Positions 23,281-31,668 are shown, counted from the first letter of the stretch. The stretch: 49,265 nucleotides of DNA from Streptomyces sp. MH60 (GCF_002939385.1 NZ_MULI01000054.1:1-49265); one strand, 5' to 3'. The notes: generated by a model not told the origin, from the letters alone. Translations and numbers: made by a program.

Positions 23281-24687
23281 TCAGCGCCGTTCCCGCAGCG
23301 TTCCCACCAGCACCGCCGCCACCACGGCCAGCCCCGCCGACACCCACAGCGCCACGTCCGTGCCCGCCCCCGGGCTCCCCGCCGACGTCGCGATCGCGAC
23401 CGTGAGGGCGACCCCGGCGCACGAACCGATGTAGCGGAACGTCTGCTGCGCGCCCGAGCCCATCGCCGCGCGGGCCGCCGGTACCGACTCCACCGCGAGC
23501 AGCGGCAGCGCGGCGTTCAGCAGGCCGCTGCCGATGCCCGCCAGTGCCAGACCGGGCAGCAGCCGCGCCCAGGAGCCCGCGCCGACCGCGCCGAGCATGG
23601 TCAGGACGCCGACCGCGTGCAGGGCGAAACCGACGGCCAACTGGTGGCGCGCGGAGACGCGGTGGGCGATGCGGCGGGCCTGGAGGGCCACCGCGAAGGC
23701 GAGACCGGCCCAGAGCAGGGAGAGCAGCGCCGTGTCCATCGGGGACAGACCGAGCGCCCGCTGCAGCACCGTCGGCAGGAAGCTGAAGAATCCGATCACC
23801 GACAGGCCCGTGAACAGCCCGCCCGCGGAGGACGCCAGGAAGAGCGGGCGGCGCAGCAGCGCCAGGTCGATCATCGGGGCGGCCGCGCGGCGCTCGCGTA
23901 CGACGAACAGGGCGCCGAGGAGTACGGCGGCCGCCAGCAACAGGCCCACCGGCGCCCGCAGCCACCCGTCCCGGCCCAGCGTCAGCGCCGCCACGAGCGC
24001 GACCAGCGCCGGTCCGAACGTCAGCGCCCCGGGGAGGTCCGGCCGGCCGGGCCGCGGTGAGCGCGACTCCGACAGGGCCCGCGCGCCGAGTCCCGCCACC
24101 ACCAGCGCGGCGGCACCGAGGATGCCGTGCGCCACCCGCCAGTCGGGAATCGCCCCGACGAGGACGGGGCCCACGGCTATCCCGCCACTCACGAAGGCGC
24201 CCCACACGCCGGTCGCGCGCAGCCGCCCGGCCGGGGTCGGGAAGGCGTGGACGAGCAGGCCGAGGCTGCTGGCCAGCAGCGCCGCGCTCGCCGCGCCCTG
24301 CGCGATGCGGGCCAGCGTGAACAGCCAGGTCGTGGACGCGAAGGCCCCGAGGACGGTGGTGACGCCGAGGGCCAGCGTGCCGGAGACGAAGAGCCGGCGG
24401 CGCCCGTAGTCGTCGGCCAGGCTGCCGGCCACCAGGAGCAGGGCGGCCAGGCCGAGCGGGGTGCCGTTCAGCAGCCAGGCCTGGGCGGACAGCGGGGTGT
24501 GCAGGTCGGCGGCGGTCTCGGGGAGCGTGACCATCGGCGCGGTGAACGCCATCAGGGCCACGGCGGTCGCGGCGCTGGTCAGCGCGAGGGTGCGGCCGGG
24601 GTGCGGGGGCGGCGAGGCCCGTTCCGCGGGCGGCGCGGCTGCCGCGGGTGCCGGGGCGGTGGGGGAGTCCGTGCCGGTGTCGCTCAT
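23281..24687 (-). CDS. MFS exporter, DHA2-like (14-TM) family
   Basis: A 468-residue inner-membrane transporter with about 14 hydrophobic segments. The region after the first helix, PLSAQAWLLNGTPLGLAALL, and the loop ADDYGRRRLFVSGTLALGV (motif A) define an MFS drug/H+ antiporter. Motif C-like GAFVSGGIAVGPVLVG is present in helix 5. It probably exports toxic compounds in exchange for protons. It faces an HxlR-type regulator across 144 bp with two matching operator-like sites, so induction by its substrate is likely. Confidence 0.93.
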   Translation of the reverse strand: MSDTGTDSPTAPAPAAAAPPAERASPPPHPGRTLALTSAATAVALMAFTAPMVTLPETAADLHTPLSAQAWLLNGTPLGLAALLLVAGSLADDYGRRRLFVSGTLALGVTTVLGAFASTTWLFTLARIAQGAASAALLASSLGLLVHAFPTPAGRLRATGVWGAFVSGGIAVGPVLVGAIPDWRVAHGILGAAALVVAGLGARALSESRSPRPGRPDLPGALTFGPALVALVAALTLGRDGWLRAPVGLLLAAAVLLGALFVVRERRAAAPMIDLALLRRPLFLASSAGGLFTGLSVIGFFSFLPTVLQRALGLSPMDTALLSLLWAGLAFAVALQARRIAHRVSARHQLAVGFALHAVGVLTMLGAVGAGSWARLLPGLALAGIGSGLLNAALPLLAVESVPAARAAMGSGAQQTFRYIGSCAGVALTVAIATSAGSPGAGTDVALWVSAGLAVVAAVLVGTLRERR

Positions 24688-24737
24688 GAGGGGCGGTCCG
24701 CTCTCGATGGCTCGACGGAGGAGGGGTTCACCTAGTG

Positions 24738-24801
24738 AGTTCGGTCAACGAACTGACGTGAGGTGAGCCCAACCTAGCACTGTCGGTTCGATGACTGAAC
24801 C
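24738..24801. promoter_or_regulatory. Twin GTTC-N7-GAAC operator sites
   Basis: Site 1 is AGTTCG-N5-CGAACT (24738-24754); site 2 is GGTTC-N7-GAACC (24785-24801). Both share the core GTTC-N7-GAAC. They lie between the divergent MFS and HxlR genes, one nearer each start, suggesting coordinated control by the HxlR protein. Confidence 0.65.
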
Positions 24802-24831
24802 TCATGGCGGAAAGTGGCTACAGTGGACGGC

Positions 24832-25380
24832 ATGGCACTGGGCAAGGACTACGCGACGCAGGAGTGCTCGATCGCCCGCGCGCTGGAGGTCGTCGGCGAG
24901 CGCTGGACCCTGCTGGTGATCCGCGACGCGCTCTACGGCGTCCGGCGGTACAACGACTTCCTCGTCCACCTCGGCATCCCGCGCGCCGTCCTGGCCAACC
25001 GCCTCCAGGCGCTCACCGCCGAGGGCATCCTGGAGAAGCGCAGGTACCAGGAGTCGCCGCCCCGGGACGAGTACGTCCTCACCGACCGCGGCACCGCCCT
25101 GTGGCCCGCCCTGCGGGCGCTCGGCATCTGGGGGCGCGAGCAGCTCGGCGGCGAGCCGATGCGCACCTTCTGGCACGCCGACTGCGGCACCGAACTCAGC
25201 CCCCACGGATCCTGCCCCGCCTGCGGGACCCTCGTCGCCGTGCGCGACATCGACATGCGGCCGGGGCCCGGGCTCGACCCCGACCCGGCGGACCCGGTCA
25301 GCCGGGCGCTGCTCGGTCCCCGGAGGCTGCTCCGGCCGATCGAGACCGAGCAGGGTCCCGCTCCACGCCGTCCTGTATAA
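24832..25380 (+). CDS. HxlR-family transcriptional regulator
   Basis: A 182-residue winged-helix regulator: CSIARALEVVGERWTLLVIR with the conserved N-terminal Cys, then VRRYNDFLVHLGIPRAVLAN and RLQALTAEGILEK. The C-terminus is longer than in minimal HxlR proteins and carries a Cys cluster (DCGTELSPHGSCPACG) that could bind zinc or sense redox state. ATG 24832 is preferred over an in-frame GTG at 24814. It is divergent from the MFS gene and probably its repressor. Confidence 0.92.
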   Translation: MALGKDYATQECSIARALEVVGERWTLLVIRDALYGVRRYNDFLVHLGIPRAVLANRLQALTAEGILEKRRYQESPPRDEYVLTDRGTALWPALRALGIWGREQLGGEPMRTFWHADCGTELSPHGSCPACGTLVAVRDIDMRPGPGLDPDPADPVSRALLGPRRLLRPIETEQGPAPRRPV

Positions 25381-25416
25381 CTGGGACAAACACGCGCGCG
25401 AGAGGAGGAGTTGCCG

Positions 25417-25785
25417 ATGCGGCCGACGAACCGGAACCGCCGGACCGTCGTCCCGGTGCTCCGCCCCCTCCGCCACCTCCGCCCCCTCCGCCACCTCCGG
25501 CTCCTCCTCGGCCTGCTGCTGGTCCTGCTGCCCGTCGCGCTCGTCGACGTCGGCAGCCTCTCCGCCACCGTCGCGCTCGCCGCGACCACCGCGGTCGGCT
25601 CCGCGCTCGCCGCGTGCGCCGTCATCGCCGCACGCTGCGCGCCCGCCGTGCCCCCCACCCGGGTGCGTACGGCCATCAGGGACCGTGACCTGCGCACGGC
25701 CTTCCTGCCCCAACGCGATCCCGACGCGCCCGGCCGCCGCCGGCCCCGAGCGCCCGGACACGCCCTCCCGGCGACCGCCGCGTAG
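25417..25785 (+). CDS. DUF6412-like small membrane protein
   Basis: A 122-residue protein with a basic N-terminus, two hydrophobic segments (LLLGLLLVLLPVALVDVG and VALAATTAVGSALAACAVIA) and a basic tail with RDRDLRTAFLPQRDPDAPGR. This matches the DUF6412 family of actinobacteria, which is commonly next to a YidC-like insertase as here. Function unknown; a role with the insertase is inferred from neighbourhood. AGGAGG stands 8 nt before the ATG. An 18-bp in-frame duplication makes RPLRHL appear twice. Confidence 0.75.
   Translation: MRPTNRNRRTVVPVLRPLRHLRPLRHLRLLLGLLLVLLPVALVDVGSLSATVALAATTAVGSALAACAVIAARCAPAVPPTRVRTAIRDRDLRTAFLPQRDPDAPGRRRPRAPGHALPATAA
25462..25497. repeat. 18-bp tandem duplication in the DUF6412 gene
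   Basis: CGCCCCCTCCGCCACCTC occurs twice in direct tandem, encoding a repeated RPLRHL in the basic N-terminus. In-frame, likely slippage. Confidence 0.85.
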
Positions 25786-25904
25786 GGCACCCCCTTCCAC
25801 CAGGGCACATCCCCGCGCGGGCCGTGTCGTCATGCCGCCATTCGCCGGCCTCGCCGGCGTCACCGTCACCGGCACGACGAGACCCCCGGAGGGTTCACCC
25901 GCCC

Positions 25905-26618
25905 ATGTCCGTTTTCGCCAGCCTGGTCGAGCACCTCGCCGACCTGCTCCAGCCCCTGTTCGGCGCCTCCGCCGCGGCCGCCGCCATCGTCCTGTTCACC
26001 GCCCTCGTACGGCTCCTGGTCCACCCGCTCTCCCGGGCCGCCGCCCGCGGTCAGAAGGCGCGCACCGCACTCCAGCCGCGGATCGCCGAACTGCGCCGCA
26101 AGCACGCGAAGAACCCGGAGCAGCTCCAGCGGGCCGTGCTCGAACTGCACACCGAGGAGAAGGTCTCCCCGCTGTCGGGCTGCCTGCCCAGCCTCTGCCA
26201 GATCCCCGCGTTCTTCCTGCTCTACCACCTCTTCTCCAGCTCCTCGATCGGCGGCCGGGCCAACGCACTCCTCTCCCACCGGCTCCTGGCCGCCCCGCTC
26301 GGCGGGCGGTGGGCCGACGCGTTCGGGGACGGCGGGCTCACCGGCGGCGCCGGGCTCGTGTACGTGGCGCTGTTCGCGGTCGTCGCCGGGGTCGCCACCT
26401 TCAGCTACCGGCTCACCAGGCGGACGACGGCCGACCGGCCGGTGCTGCCCGCCGGCGGCGGGGAGGCGGTGCCGGGCGTCGGCGCGATCACCCGGGTCAT
26501 GCCGTTCATGTCCTTCTTCACCCTCGTCACCGTGGCCGTGGTGCCGCTGGCCGCCGCGCTGTACGTGGTCACCAGCACGACGTGGAGCGCGGTCGAGCGG
26601 GCCGTGCTCTACCGCTGA
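25905..26618 (+). CDS. YidC/Oxa1-family membrane protein insertase (second, short paralogue)
   Basis: A 237-residue inner-membrane insertase that helps small proteins into the membrane. Visible features: first hydrophobic segment AAAIVLFTALVRLLVHPLSR with the groove Arg, a charged hairpin (RTALQPRIAELRRKHAKN), then CLPSLCQIPAFFLLYHLF, VYVALFAVVAGVATFSYRL and VMPFMSFFTLVTVAVVPLAA. It is shorter than the housekeeping YidC and lacks the oriC neighbourhood (rnpA/jag), so it is an accessory paralogue. It lies 119 bp after the DUF6412 gene on the same strand. Confidence 0.9.
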   Translation: MSVFASLVEHLADLLQPLFGASAAAAAIVLFTALVRLLVHPLSRAAARGQKARTALQPRIAELRRKHAKNPEQLQRAVLELHTEEKVSPLSGCLPSLCQIPAFFLLYHLFSSSSIGGRANALLSHRLLAAPLGGRWADAFGDGGLTGGAGLVYVALFAVVAGVATFSYRLTRRTTADRPVLPAGGGEAVPGVGAITRVMPFMSFFTLVTVAVVPLAAALYVVTSTTWSAVERAVLYR

Positions 26619-26690
26619 ACGCCGGGTGGGGCGGCCGCGTGGCTACGGTCCAGTACGTGAACGGGGTATTGCGGAGTGGAACCGGGCCTT

Positions 26691-26710
26691 GGAGGATCGA
26701 CCAGTCCTCC
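26691..26710. promoter_or_regulatory. GGAGGA-N8-TCCTCC dyad upstream of FAH-family gene
   Basis: Six-bp perfect arms in the 168-bp gap between yidC and the FAH-family gene. Could be an operator or a transcript hairpin; no other element is clear. Confidence 0.3.
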
Positions 26711-26786
26711 GATGGCTGTCGCGTCGCTGCCGCACCCAGGTCGCGCATCGTCGGGCGGGCTGCCCGCGATCGAGGAGTTGGGGATC

Positions 26787-27644
26787 ATGAAGCTGTTGCG
26801 AGTCGGTACGGCGGGGTCGGAGCGGCCCGCGCTGCTCGACGCCGACGGAACCCTGCGAGACCTGTCGGGCGTCGTGGCGGACATCGACGGCGACCTGCTC
26901 GCCGACGAGGGCGCGCTCGACCGCATACGGGCCGCCGCCGCGGCCGGTGAGCTGCCCGCCCTGGACGGCACGGGGCTGCGCGTCGGACCGCCGGTGGGAC
27001 GCATCGGCAAGATCGTGTGCATCGGGCTGAACTACCACGACCACGCCCGCGAGACCGGGGCCGAGCCGCCCGCCGAGCCCGTCGTCTTCTTCAAGGCGCC
27101 GGACACGGTGGTCGGGCCGCACGACACGGTGCTCGTGCCGCGCGGGTCCGTCAAGACCGACTGGGAGGTGGAGCTGGCGGTCGTCATCGGGCGCAGCGCC
27201 CGCTACCTGGAGTCGGCGGAGGAGGGGCTCGCGTGTGTCGCCGGGTACGCGGTCGCGCACGACGTGTCCGAGCGGGAGTTCCAGATCGAGCGCGGCGGGA
27301 CCTGGGACAAGGGCAAGAACTGCGAGACGTTCAACCCGCTGGGCCCGTGGCTGGTGACCGCCGACGAGGTGCCCGATCCGCAGCGGCTGCCGCTGCGGCT
27401 GTGGGTGAACGGCGAGCTGAGGCAGAACGGCACGACCGCCGAGCAGATCTTCCCCGTCGGGGAGGTCGTGCGGTACGTCAGCCAGTTCATGGTGCTGCGG
27501 CCCGGTGACGTCATCAACACCGGGACGCCGGCGGGGGTGGCGATGGGGCAGCCCGAGCCGAAGCCGTACCTGCGGGCCGGGGACGTGGTCGAGCTGGAGG
27601 TCGAGGGGCTGGGGCGGCAGCGGCAGGAGTTGAAGAACGCGTAG
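26787..27644 (+). CDS. Fumarylacetoacetate hydrolase family protein
   Basis: A 285-residue metal-dependent hydrolase/isomerase/decarboxylase. Family features: KIVCIGLNYHDHARETG, a metal site in VKTDWEVELAVVIG (the E-x-E part), GYAVAHDVSEREFQIERGGT, KNCETFNPLGPWL and VINTGTPAGVAMG. This subgroup includes oxaloacetate decarboxylases, acylpyruvases and 2-hydroxyhepta-2,4-diene-1,7-dioate isomerases; the substrate cannot be told from sequence. ATG 26787 follows GAGGAGTTGGGGATC. Apparently monocistronic. Confidence 0.93.
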   Translation: MKLLRVGTAGSERPALLDADGTLRDLSGVVADIDGDLLADEGALDRIRAAAAAGELPALDGTGLRVGPPVGRIGKIVCIGLNYHDHARETGAEPPAEPVVFFKAPDTVVGPHDTVLVPRGSVKTDWEVELAVVIGRSARYLESAEEGLACVAGYAVAHDVSEREFQIERGGTWDKGKNCETFNPLGPWLVTADEVPDPQRLPLRLWVNGELRQNGTTAEQIFPVGEVVRYVSQFMVLRPGDVINTGTPAGVAMGQPEPKPYLRAGDVVELEVEGLGRQRQELKNA

Positions 27645-27702
27645 GCGCTCCGCCGGGGGAAGGGGAGGGGCGCCGGGGAGTGCGGTTCGGTGTCGGCCGC
27701 GG

Positions 27703-27763
27703 GGTGACTGTGGCTGGTCGCGCCCACGCGGCGGAGCCGCTCAGGTCACAGTCCCGCGCCCCT
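27703..27763. repeat. Interspersed Streptomyces intergenic repeat, copy A
   Basis: This approximately 60-bp GC-rich element (core GGTCGCGCCCACGCGGCGGA) lies between convergent genes. Its reverse complement is clearly similar to the element at 43254-43313 in this window. Elements of this type are common in Streptomyces intergenic ends and can fold as hairpins, so it may double as a bidirectional terminator. Confidence 0.7.
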
Positions 27764-27777
27764 CGGGGCACGTCTTC

Positions 27778-28650
27778 TCAGGTAAGGAGTGAAGCCAGCC
27801 GGCGCCAGCCTTCCCTCGGCAGGCGGGTCATGTCGTCCTCCACCAGCTGGAGGGCGACATGGTCGGCGCCCGCGTCGTGGAAGGCGTCGATGCGGGCGCG
27901 GACCGTGGCCTCGTCGCCCCAGGCGAAGACGGCGTCGATGAGCCGGTCGCTGCCGCCGCCGCTGACGTCGGCGTCGGTGAAGCCGAGGCTGAGGAAGTTC
28001 TTCGTGTAGTTCGGCAGCTTCAGGTACATGGCCAGATAGGCGCGGGCCGTCGCGCGGGCGCGGGACGGGTCCGAGTCGAGAACGACCTTGAACTCCGGGG
28101 CCAGCAGCGCACCCCCGCCGAGCCGCTCGCGGGCCTGCGCGGTGTGCTCGGGCGTGACCAGGTACGGGATGGCACCCGCCGCCCGGTCCCGGGACAGGTC
28201 CAGCATCTTCGGGCCGAGCGCGGCCAGCACCCGGTGGCCGGAGCGCATCCCGGCCCGGTCCAGCTCGTCCAGGTAGCCGACCATCGTCGAGTACGGGCGG
28301 CGGTACCCCTCCACGCGCGGGCCGTGGCTCACACCGAGGCCCAGCACGAAGCGGCCCGGGTGGGACACCTCCAGCTCGGCGAAGCTCGCCGCCGCCTCGG
28401 ACGCCTTGTGCTCCCAGATGCTCTGGATGCTGGTGCCGACCACGATCCGCTCGGTCGCCCCGATCAGCGGCGCGGCGTGCCGGGCGGCGCTGTTGCCGCC
28501 GAGCCACAGGGCGCCGTAGCCGAGCTGCTCCAACTCGGCGGCGGTCTCGGCTCGTTCCGCCGCGCCCTCCGGGTCCTCGGAGCGCAACCGGCCACTCCAG
28601 ACGCCGTACCGTCCGACCGATTCCTTCAGGGAAGCCGTCGCCTCGTTCAT
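27778..28650 (-). CDS. LLM-class F420-dependent oxidoreductase
   Basis: A 290-residue luciferase-like TIM-barrel enzyme. Motifs: AAELEQLGYGALWLGGN, ERIVVGTSIQSIWEH, PGRFVLGLGVSHGP and the C-terminal FAWGDEATVRARIDAFHDAG. These fit the TIGR03620-like F420-dependent group in actinobacteria, using reduced F420 rather than FMN. Substrate unknown. ATG 28650. It is the last gene of a minus-strand run after the UPF0303 gene, but the 105-bp gap holds its own operator-like palindrome, so separate control is likely. Confidence 0.9.
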   Translation of the reverse strand: MNEATASLKESVGRYGVWSGRLRSEDPEGAAERAETAAELEQLGYGALWLGGNSAARHAAPLIGATERIVVGTSIQSIWEHKASEAAASFAELEVSHPGRFVLGLGVSHGPRVEGYRRPYSTMVGYLDELDRAGMRSGHRVLAALGPKMLDLSRDRAAGAIPYLVTPEHTAQARERLGGGALLAPEFKVVLDSDPSRARATARAYLAMYLKLPNYTKNFLSLGFTDADVSGGGSDRLIDAVFAWGDEATVRARIDAFHDAGADHVALQLVEDDMTRLPREGWRRLASLLT

Positions 28651-28666
28651 CGCTTGCGATCCCTCC

Positions 28667-28719
28667 GGTGGGCACCGTGATCATCCTGCGTGTCTGCCAG
28701 ACAACCACGGGTACCCACC
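28667..28719. promoter_or_regulatory. Nested palindromes upstream of the LLM gene
   Basis: TGTCTG-c-CAGACA (28691-28703) is a perfect 13-bp dyad. It is enclosed by a long imperfect inverted repeat: GGTGGGCACCGTG (28667-28679) against CACGGGTACCCACC (28706-28719), with one bulge and one mismatch. Positioned just upstream of the start at 28650, it is a good operator candidate. Confidence 0.55.
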
Positions 28720-28755
28720 GCTGATTCCCCGACCACGCCGTCCCGGCCGGCCGGG

Positions 28756-29232
28756 CTACTCGCCCAGGAACCGCTCCAGCGCCTCGACGACCAGCCGGTG
28801 GTCCTCCACCTGCGGCAGCCCGGAGACCGTCACCGCACCGACGACGCCGACGTCCGCGACGGTGAGGGGGAAGGAGCCGCCGTGCGCCGCGTAGGTGTCG
28901 GGGTCGAGCCGCGAGGACTCCTCGAAGGTCGTGCCCTTGGCCCGGAAACGCGAGCCGACCAGGTACGACGCCGAGCCGTACCGCTCCACGACGCGGCGTT
29001 TGCGGGCGATCCAGGCGTCGTTGTCGGGGGTCGAGCCGGGCAGCGCGGCGTGGAAGAGCTGCTGTCCGGCGCGGTGGATGTCGATGGCGACCGGCGCCTC
29101 GCGCTCCCGGGCCAGCTCGACGAGCAGGGAGCCCAGCGCCCACGCGTCGTCGTGGGTGAAGCGGCGGAAGACCAGGCGGCGTTCCTGCTCCTCCAGCTCC
29201 GCCACGGTGGGTGTCGTCGGTGCCGTGCTCAC
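28756..29232 (-). CDS. UPF0303 / heme-degrading-domain-like protein
   Basis: A 158-residue protein of the UPF0303 (YBR137W-like, GlcG/HbpS-related) fold: LEEQERRLVFRRFTHDDAWA, PVAIDIHRAGQQLFHAALPG, DNDAWIARKRRVVERYGSAS and a Gly-rich end HGGSFPLTVADVGVVGAVTV. The last part is the usual signature. Biochemical role unsettled; relatives bind heme or cobalamin or act as chaperone-like factors. Start GTG 29232 overlaps the oxidoreductase stop (GTGA), so it is co-translated with that enzyme. Confidence 0.88.
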   Translation of the reverse strand: MSTAPTTPTVAELEEQERRLVFRRFTHDDAWALGSLLVELAREREAPVAIDIHRAGQQLFHAALPGSTPDNDAWIARKRRVVERYGSASYLVGSRFRAKGTTFEESSRLDPDTYAAHGGSFPLTVADVGVVGAVTVSGLPQVEDHRLVVEALERFLGE

Positions 29233-30311
29233 AGGGACACCACCACTCCGTCGCGGGCCGACCTGCGGGCCGCCTCCAGTACGTCCAGGGCGGCGGCCGC
29301 CTCCAGCGCGTCCACCGGGTTCGGGCCGCCCTCGCGCAGGGCCTTGGCCACGGCGGCGTAGTACGCGGGGTAGTCGCCCGCGACGGTCGCCGCCACCTGC
29401 CCGCCGCCGGTCAGCGGGGAGTCCCCGGCGCCGACGCGGCCCCACAGCGACTCGTCCTCCTCGCCCCAGCCGGGGCCCGGCCGCTTGCCCTCGCGCAGCG
29501 CCGCCTCCTGCGGGTCGAGGCCGTGCTTGACGTAACCCGCCTTCGCGCCGAGCACCCGGAAACGGGGGCCGAGCTGGGCGGCGGTGGAGGAGACGTAGAG
29601 GTGGGAGCGGACGCCGTTCGCGTGCGTGAGCGCGAGGAACGTGTCGTCGTCCGCCGCCGCGCCCGCCCGCCGGACCACGGACTCGGCGTACACCTGGGTG
29701 ACCGGGCCGAACAGGACCAGGGCCTGGTCGACGACGTGGCTGCCGAGGTCGTACAGGAGGCCGCCGATCTCCGCCGGGTCGCCGGACTCGCGCCAGCCGC
29801 CCTTCGGCTTCGGCCGCCAGCGCTCGAAGCGGGACTCGAAGCGCCACACCTCGCCCAGCGCGTCCTCGGCGAGCAACTTGCGCAGGGTCAGGAAGTCGTT
29901 GTCCCAGCGGCGGTTCTGGAAGACGGAGAGCAGCAGGCCGCGCTCCTCGGCCAGCGTCGCCAGCGCACGCGCCTCGGCGGCCGTGCCCGCCACCGGCTTG
30001 TCCACCACGACCGGCAGACCGGCCTCCAGGGCCCGCGTCGCGAGCGGTACGTGCGTCTTGTTCGGGGAGGCGACGACGACCAGGTCCAGCTCGCCGGCCC
30101 GGTCGAACAGCTCGTCGGGGCCCGCGACGGTACGCACGTCCGGGAACTCGGCGCGGGCCTGCTGCTGCCGCTCCGGGTTCGAGGTGACGACCGTGTCCAG
30201 GGCCAGGCCCTCGGTGGCGGCGATCAGCGGGGCGTGGAAGACGGAACCCGCGAGGCCGTAGCCGACGAGGCCGACGCGCAGAGGGGGATTGCCGGGAGGA
30301 GTACCAGTCAT
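29229..30311 (-). CDS. Gfo/Idh/MocA-family oxidoreductase
   Basis: A 360-residue NAD(P)-dependent sugar or polyol dehydrogenase-like enzyme. LRVGLVGYGLAGSVFHAPLI is the Rossmann start, VVVASPNKTHVPLATRALEAG and VVDKPVAGTAAEA carry the family E/DKP motif, and GGLLYDLGSHVVDQAL is the catalytic-region pattern (His/Asp). Substrate unknown. It is divergent from a ROK-type regulator across only 56 bp holding one strong palindrome; this favours control by a sugar-responsive repressor. Coupled to the UPF0303 gene. Confidence 0.93.
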   Translation of the reverse strand: MTGTPPGNPPLRVGLVGYGLAGSVFHAPLIAATEGLALDTVVTSNPERQQQARAEFPDVRTVAGPDELFDRAGELDLVVVASPNKTHVPLATRALEAGLPVVVDKPVAGTAAEARALATLAEERGLLLSVFQNRRWDNDFLTLRKLLAEDALGEVWRFESRFERWRPKPKGGWRESGDPAEIGGLLYDLGSHVVDQALVLFGPVTQVYAESVVRRAGAAADDDTFLALTHANGVRSHLYVSSTAAQLGPRFRVLGAKAGYVKHGLDPQEAALREGKRPGPGWGEEDESLWGRVGAGDSPLTGGGQVAATVAGDYPAYYAAVAKALREGGPNPVDALEAAAALDVLEAARRSARDGVVVSL

Positions 30312-30318
30312 GCGTCCT

Positions 30319-30343
30319 ACTTTCGCAACGGTGTTGCCAAAGT
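30319..30343. promoter_or_regulatory. 25-bp near-perfect palindrome, probable ROK operator
   Basis: Arms ACTTTcGCAAC and GTTGCcAAAGT mirror each other across GGT; 20 of 22 arm positions pair. It fills nearly half of the 56-bp gap between the oxidoreductase and ROK starts, so binding would affect both promoters. Confidence 0.75.
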
Positions 30344-30367
30344 GCAAGCGCCGGGGACAATGGGGGC

Positions 30368-31612
30368 GTGAACAGGAGCAACGGCGGAGGTACGGGGATC
30401 GGCGCGGGCGTAGGCACCGGTGCGGGTGCGGGTACGGGCGGTGGCGCGAACCTGCTCGCCCCGCGCAGCCACAACACCGCCCTGGTGCTCGACCTGCTGC
30501 GCACCGCCGGCGGCGAGGGCATCAGCCGGCTGGAACTCGCCGAGCGCACCGGGCTCACCCCGCAGGCGGTCAGCAAGATCACCGCCCGGCTCCGGGGCGA
30601 GGGCCTGGCCGTCGAGGCCGGACGCCGCGCGTCCACCGGCGGCAAGCCGCGCACGGTACTGCGCCTGGTGCCCGGGGCGGGCCACGCCCTCGGCGTCCAC
30701 CTGGACCGCGACGAGCTGCGCGCGGTGCTGGTCGACCTCGACGGCACCGTGCTGGGGGAGCGGTGCGCCCCACTGGACCTGGGCGCGGGGGCGGAGACCG
30801 TACTGGAGGAGGTGGCGCGGGCGGCGGAGGGGCTGGAGTCGTCGGTCCCGGGGGAGCGGGGCCCGGCGCCTGCCGTCGTGGAGGGCGTTCGGTCGCCCGG
30901 TGGTCCTCTCGGCGCCGTTCCCACCCTCCTCGGGCTCGGCGTCGCCCTTCCGGGGCCGTTGGACCACGTCCGTGGGGTGCTGCACCGGGTCACCGGCTTC
31001 CCGGAGTGGGACGGCTACCCGCTGCGGGACGCGCTGGAGCGGCGGCTGGGCGTGCCGGTCGTCGTCGACAAGGACACCAACGCGGCGGCGCTCGGCCTGG
31101 CGGTCGGCGGCGCGGGAGGCGGGGAGGACGGGACCGGGAGCGGGTCCTTCGCCTACCTCCACCTCGGTACCGGGCTCGGCGCCGGTCTCGTCTTCGGCGG
31201 CGGCGTGCACCGGGGTGCCCGGACCGGCGCCGGGGAGTTCGGGCACCAGGTCGTCCAGCTCGACGGGCCGCCCTGCACCTGCGGCGCCCGGGGCTGCATA
31301 GAGGCCCTGTGCCTCGCCGCCGTCGCCCGCGGAGACCTCGCGGAGGCGGCGAGGGTGCTCGGCACGGGCGCCGCGAACCTCGCCGGGCTGCTGGACATCG
31401 ACCTGGTGCTGCTGGGCGGCCGTACCGTCGCCGCCGCGCCCGAGGCATTCGTCCAGGGCGTCGGCGCGGTCCTCGGCGCCCGCGCCCGGCGCGAGGGCGG
31501 TCACGACGGAGCCGTACCGGTGCGGCTCGCGCCGGGCGGAACGCGCGGGGTCGCGGAGGGCGCGGCCCAACTGCTGCTGGCCCCGCTGTTCGGCCGGGGC
31601 GAGGGCGGCTGA
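30368..31612 (+). CDS. ROK-family transcriptional repressor
   Basis: A 414-residue regulator. After a Gly-rich N-terminal tail (about 30 residues), a winged helix (SHNTALVLDLLRTAGGEGIS, LELAERTGLTPQAVSKITAR) precedes a sugar-kinase-like ROK domain with LGVHLDRDELRAVLVDLDGT, DKDTNAAALG, LGTGLGAGLVFGGGVHRGA, GEFGHQ and the zinc-type motif CTCGARGCIEAL. The phosphate-binding and catalytic regions look kept, though repressors of this group often lack kinase activity. GTG 30368. It probably binds the palindrome upstream and controls the Gfo/Idh/MocA-UPF0303 operon. Confidence 0.92.
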   Translation: MNRSNGGGTGIGAGVGTGAGAGTGGGANLLAPRSHNTALVLDLLRTAGGEGISRLELAERTGLTPQAVSKITARLRGEGLAVEAGRRASTGGKPRTVLRLVPGAGHALGVHLDRDELRAVLVDLDGTVLGERCAPLDLGAGAETVLEEVARAAEGLESSVPGERGPAPAVVEGVRSPGGPLGAVPTLLGLGVALPGPLDHVRGVLHRVTGFPEWDGYPLRDALERRLGVPVVVDKDTNAAALGLAVGGAGGGEDGTGSGSFAYLHLGTGLGAGLVFGGGVHRGARTGAGEFGHQVVQLDGPPCTCGARGCIEALCLAAVARGDLAEAARVLGTGAANLAGLLDIDLVLLGGRTVAAAPEAFVQGVGAVLGARARREGGHDGAVPVRLAPGGTRGVAEGAAQLLLAPLFGRGEGG

Positions 31613-31668
31613 GGCGGGGCAACACGGTGGGCCCCCGGCCCGTCACCCGCGTCTGCGACCATCCCTGC

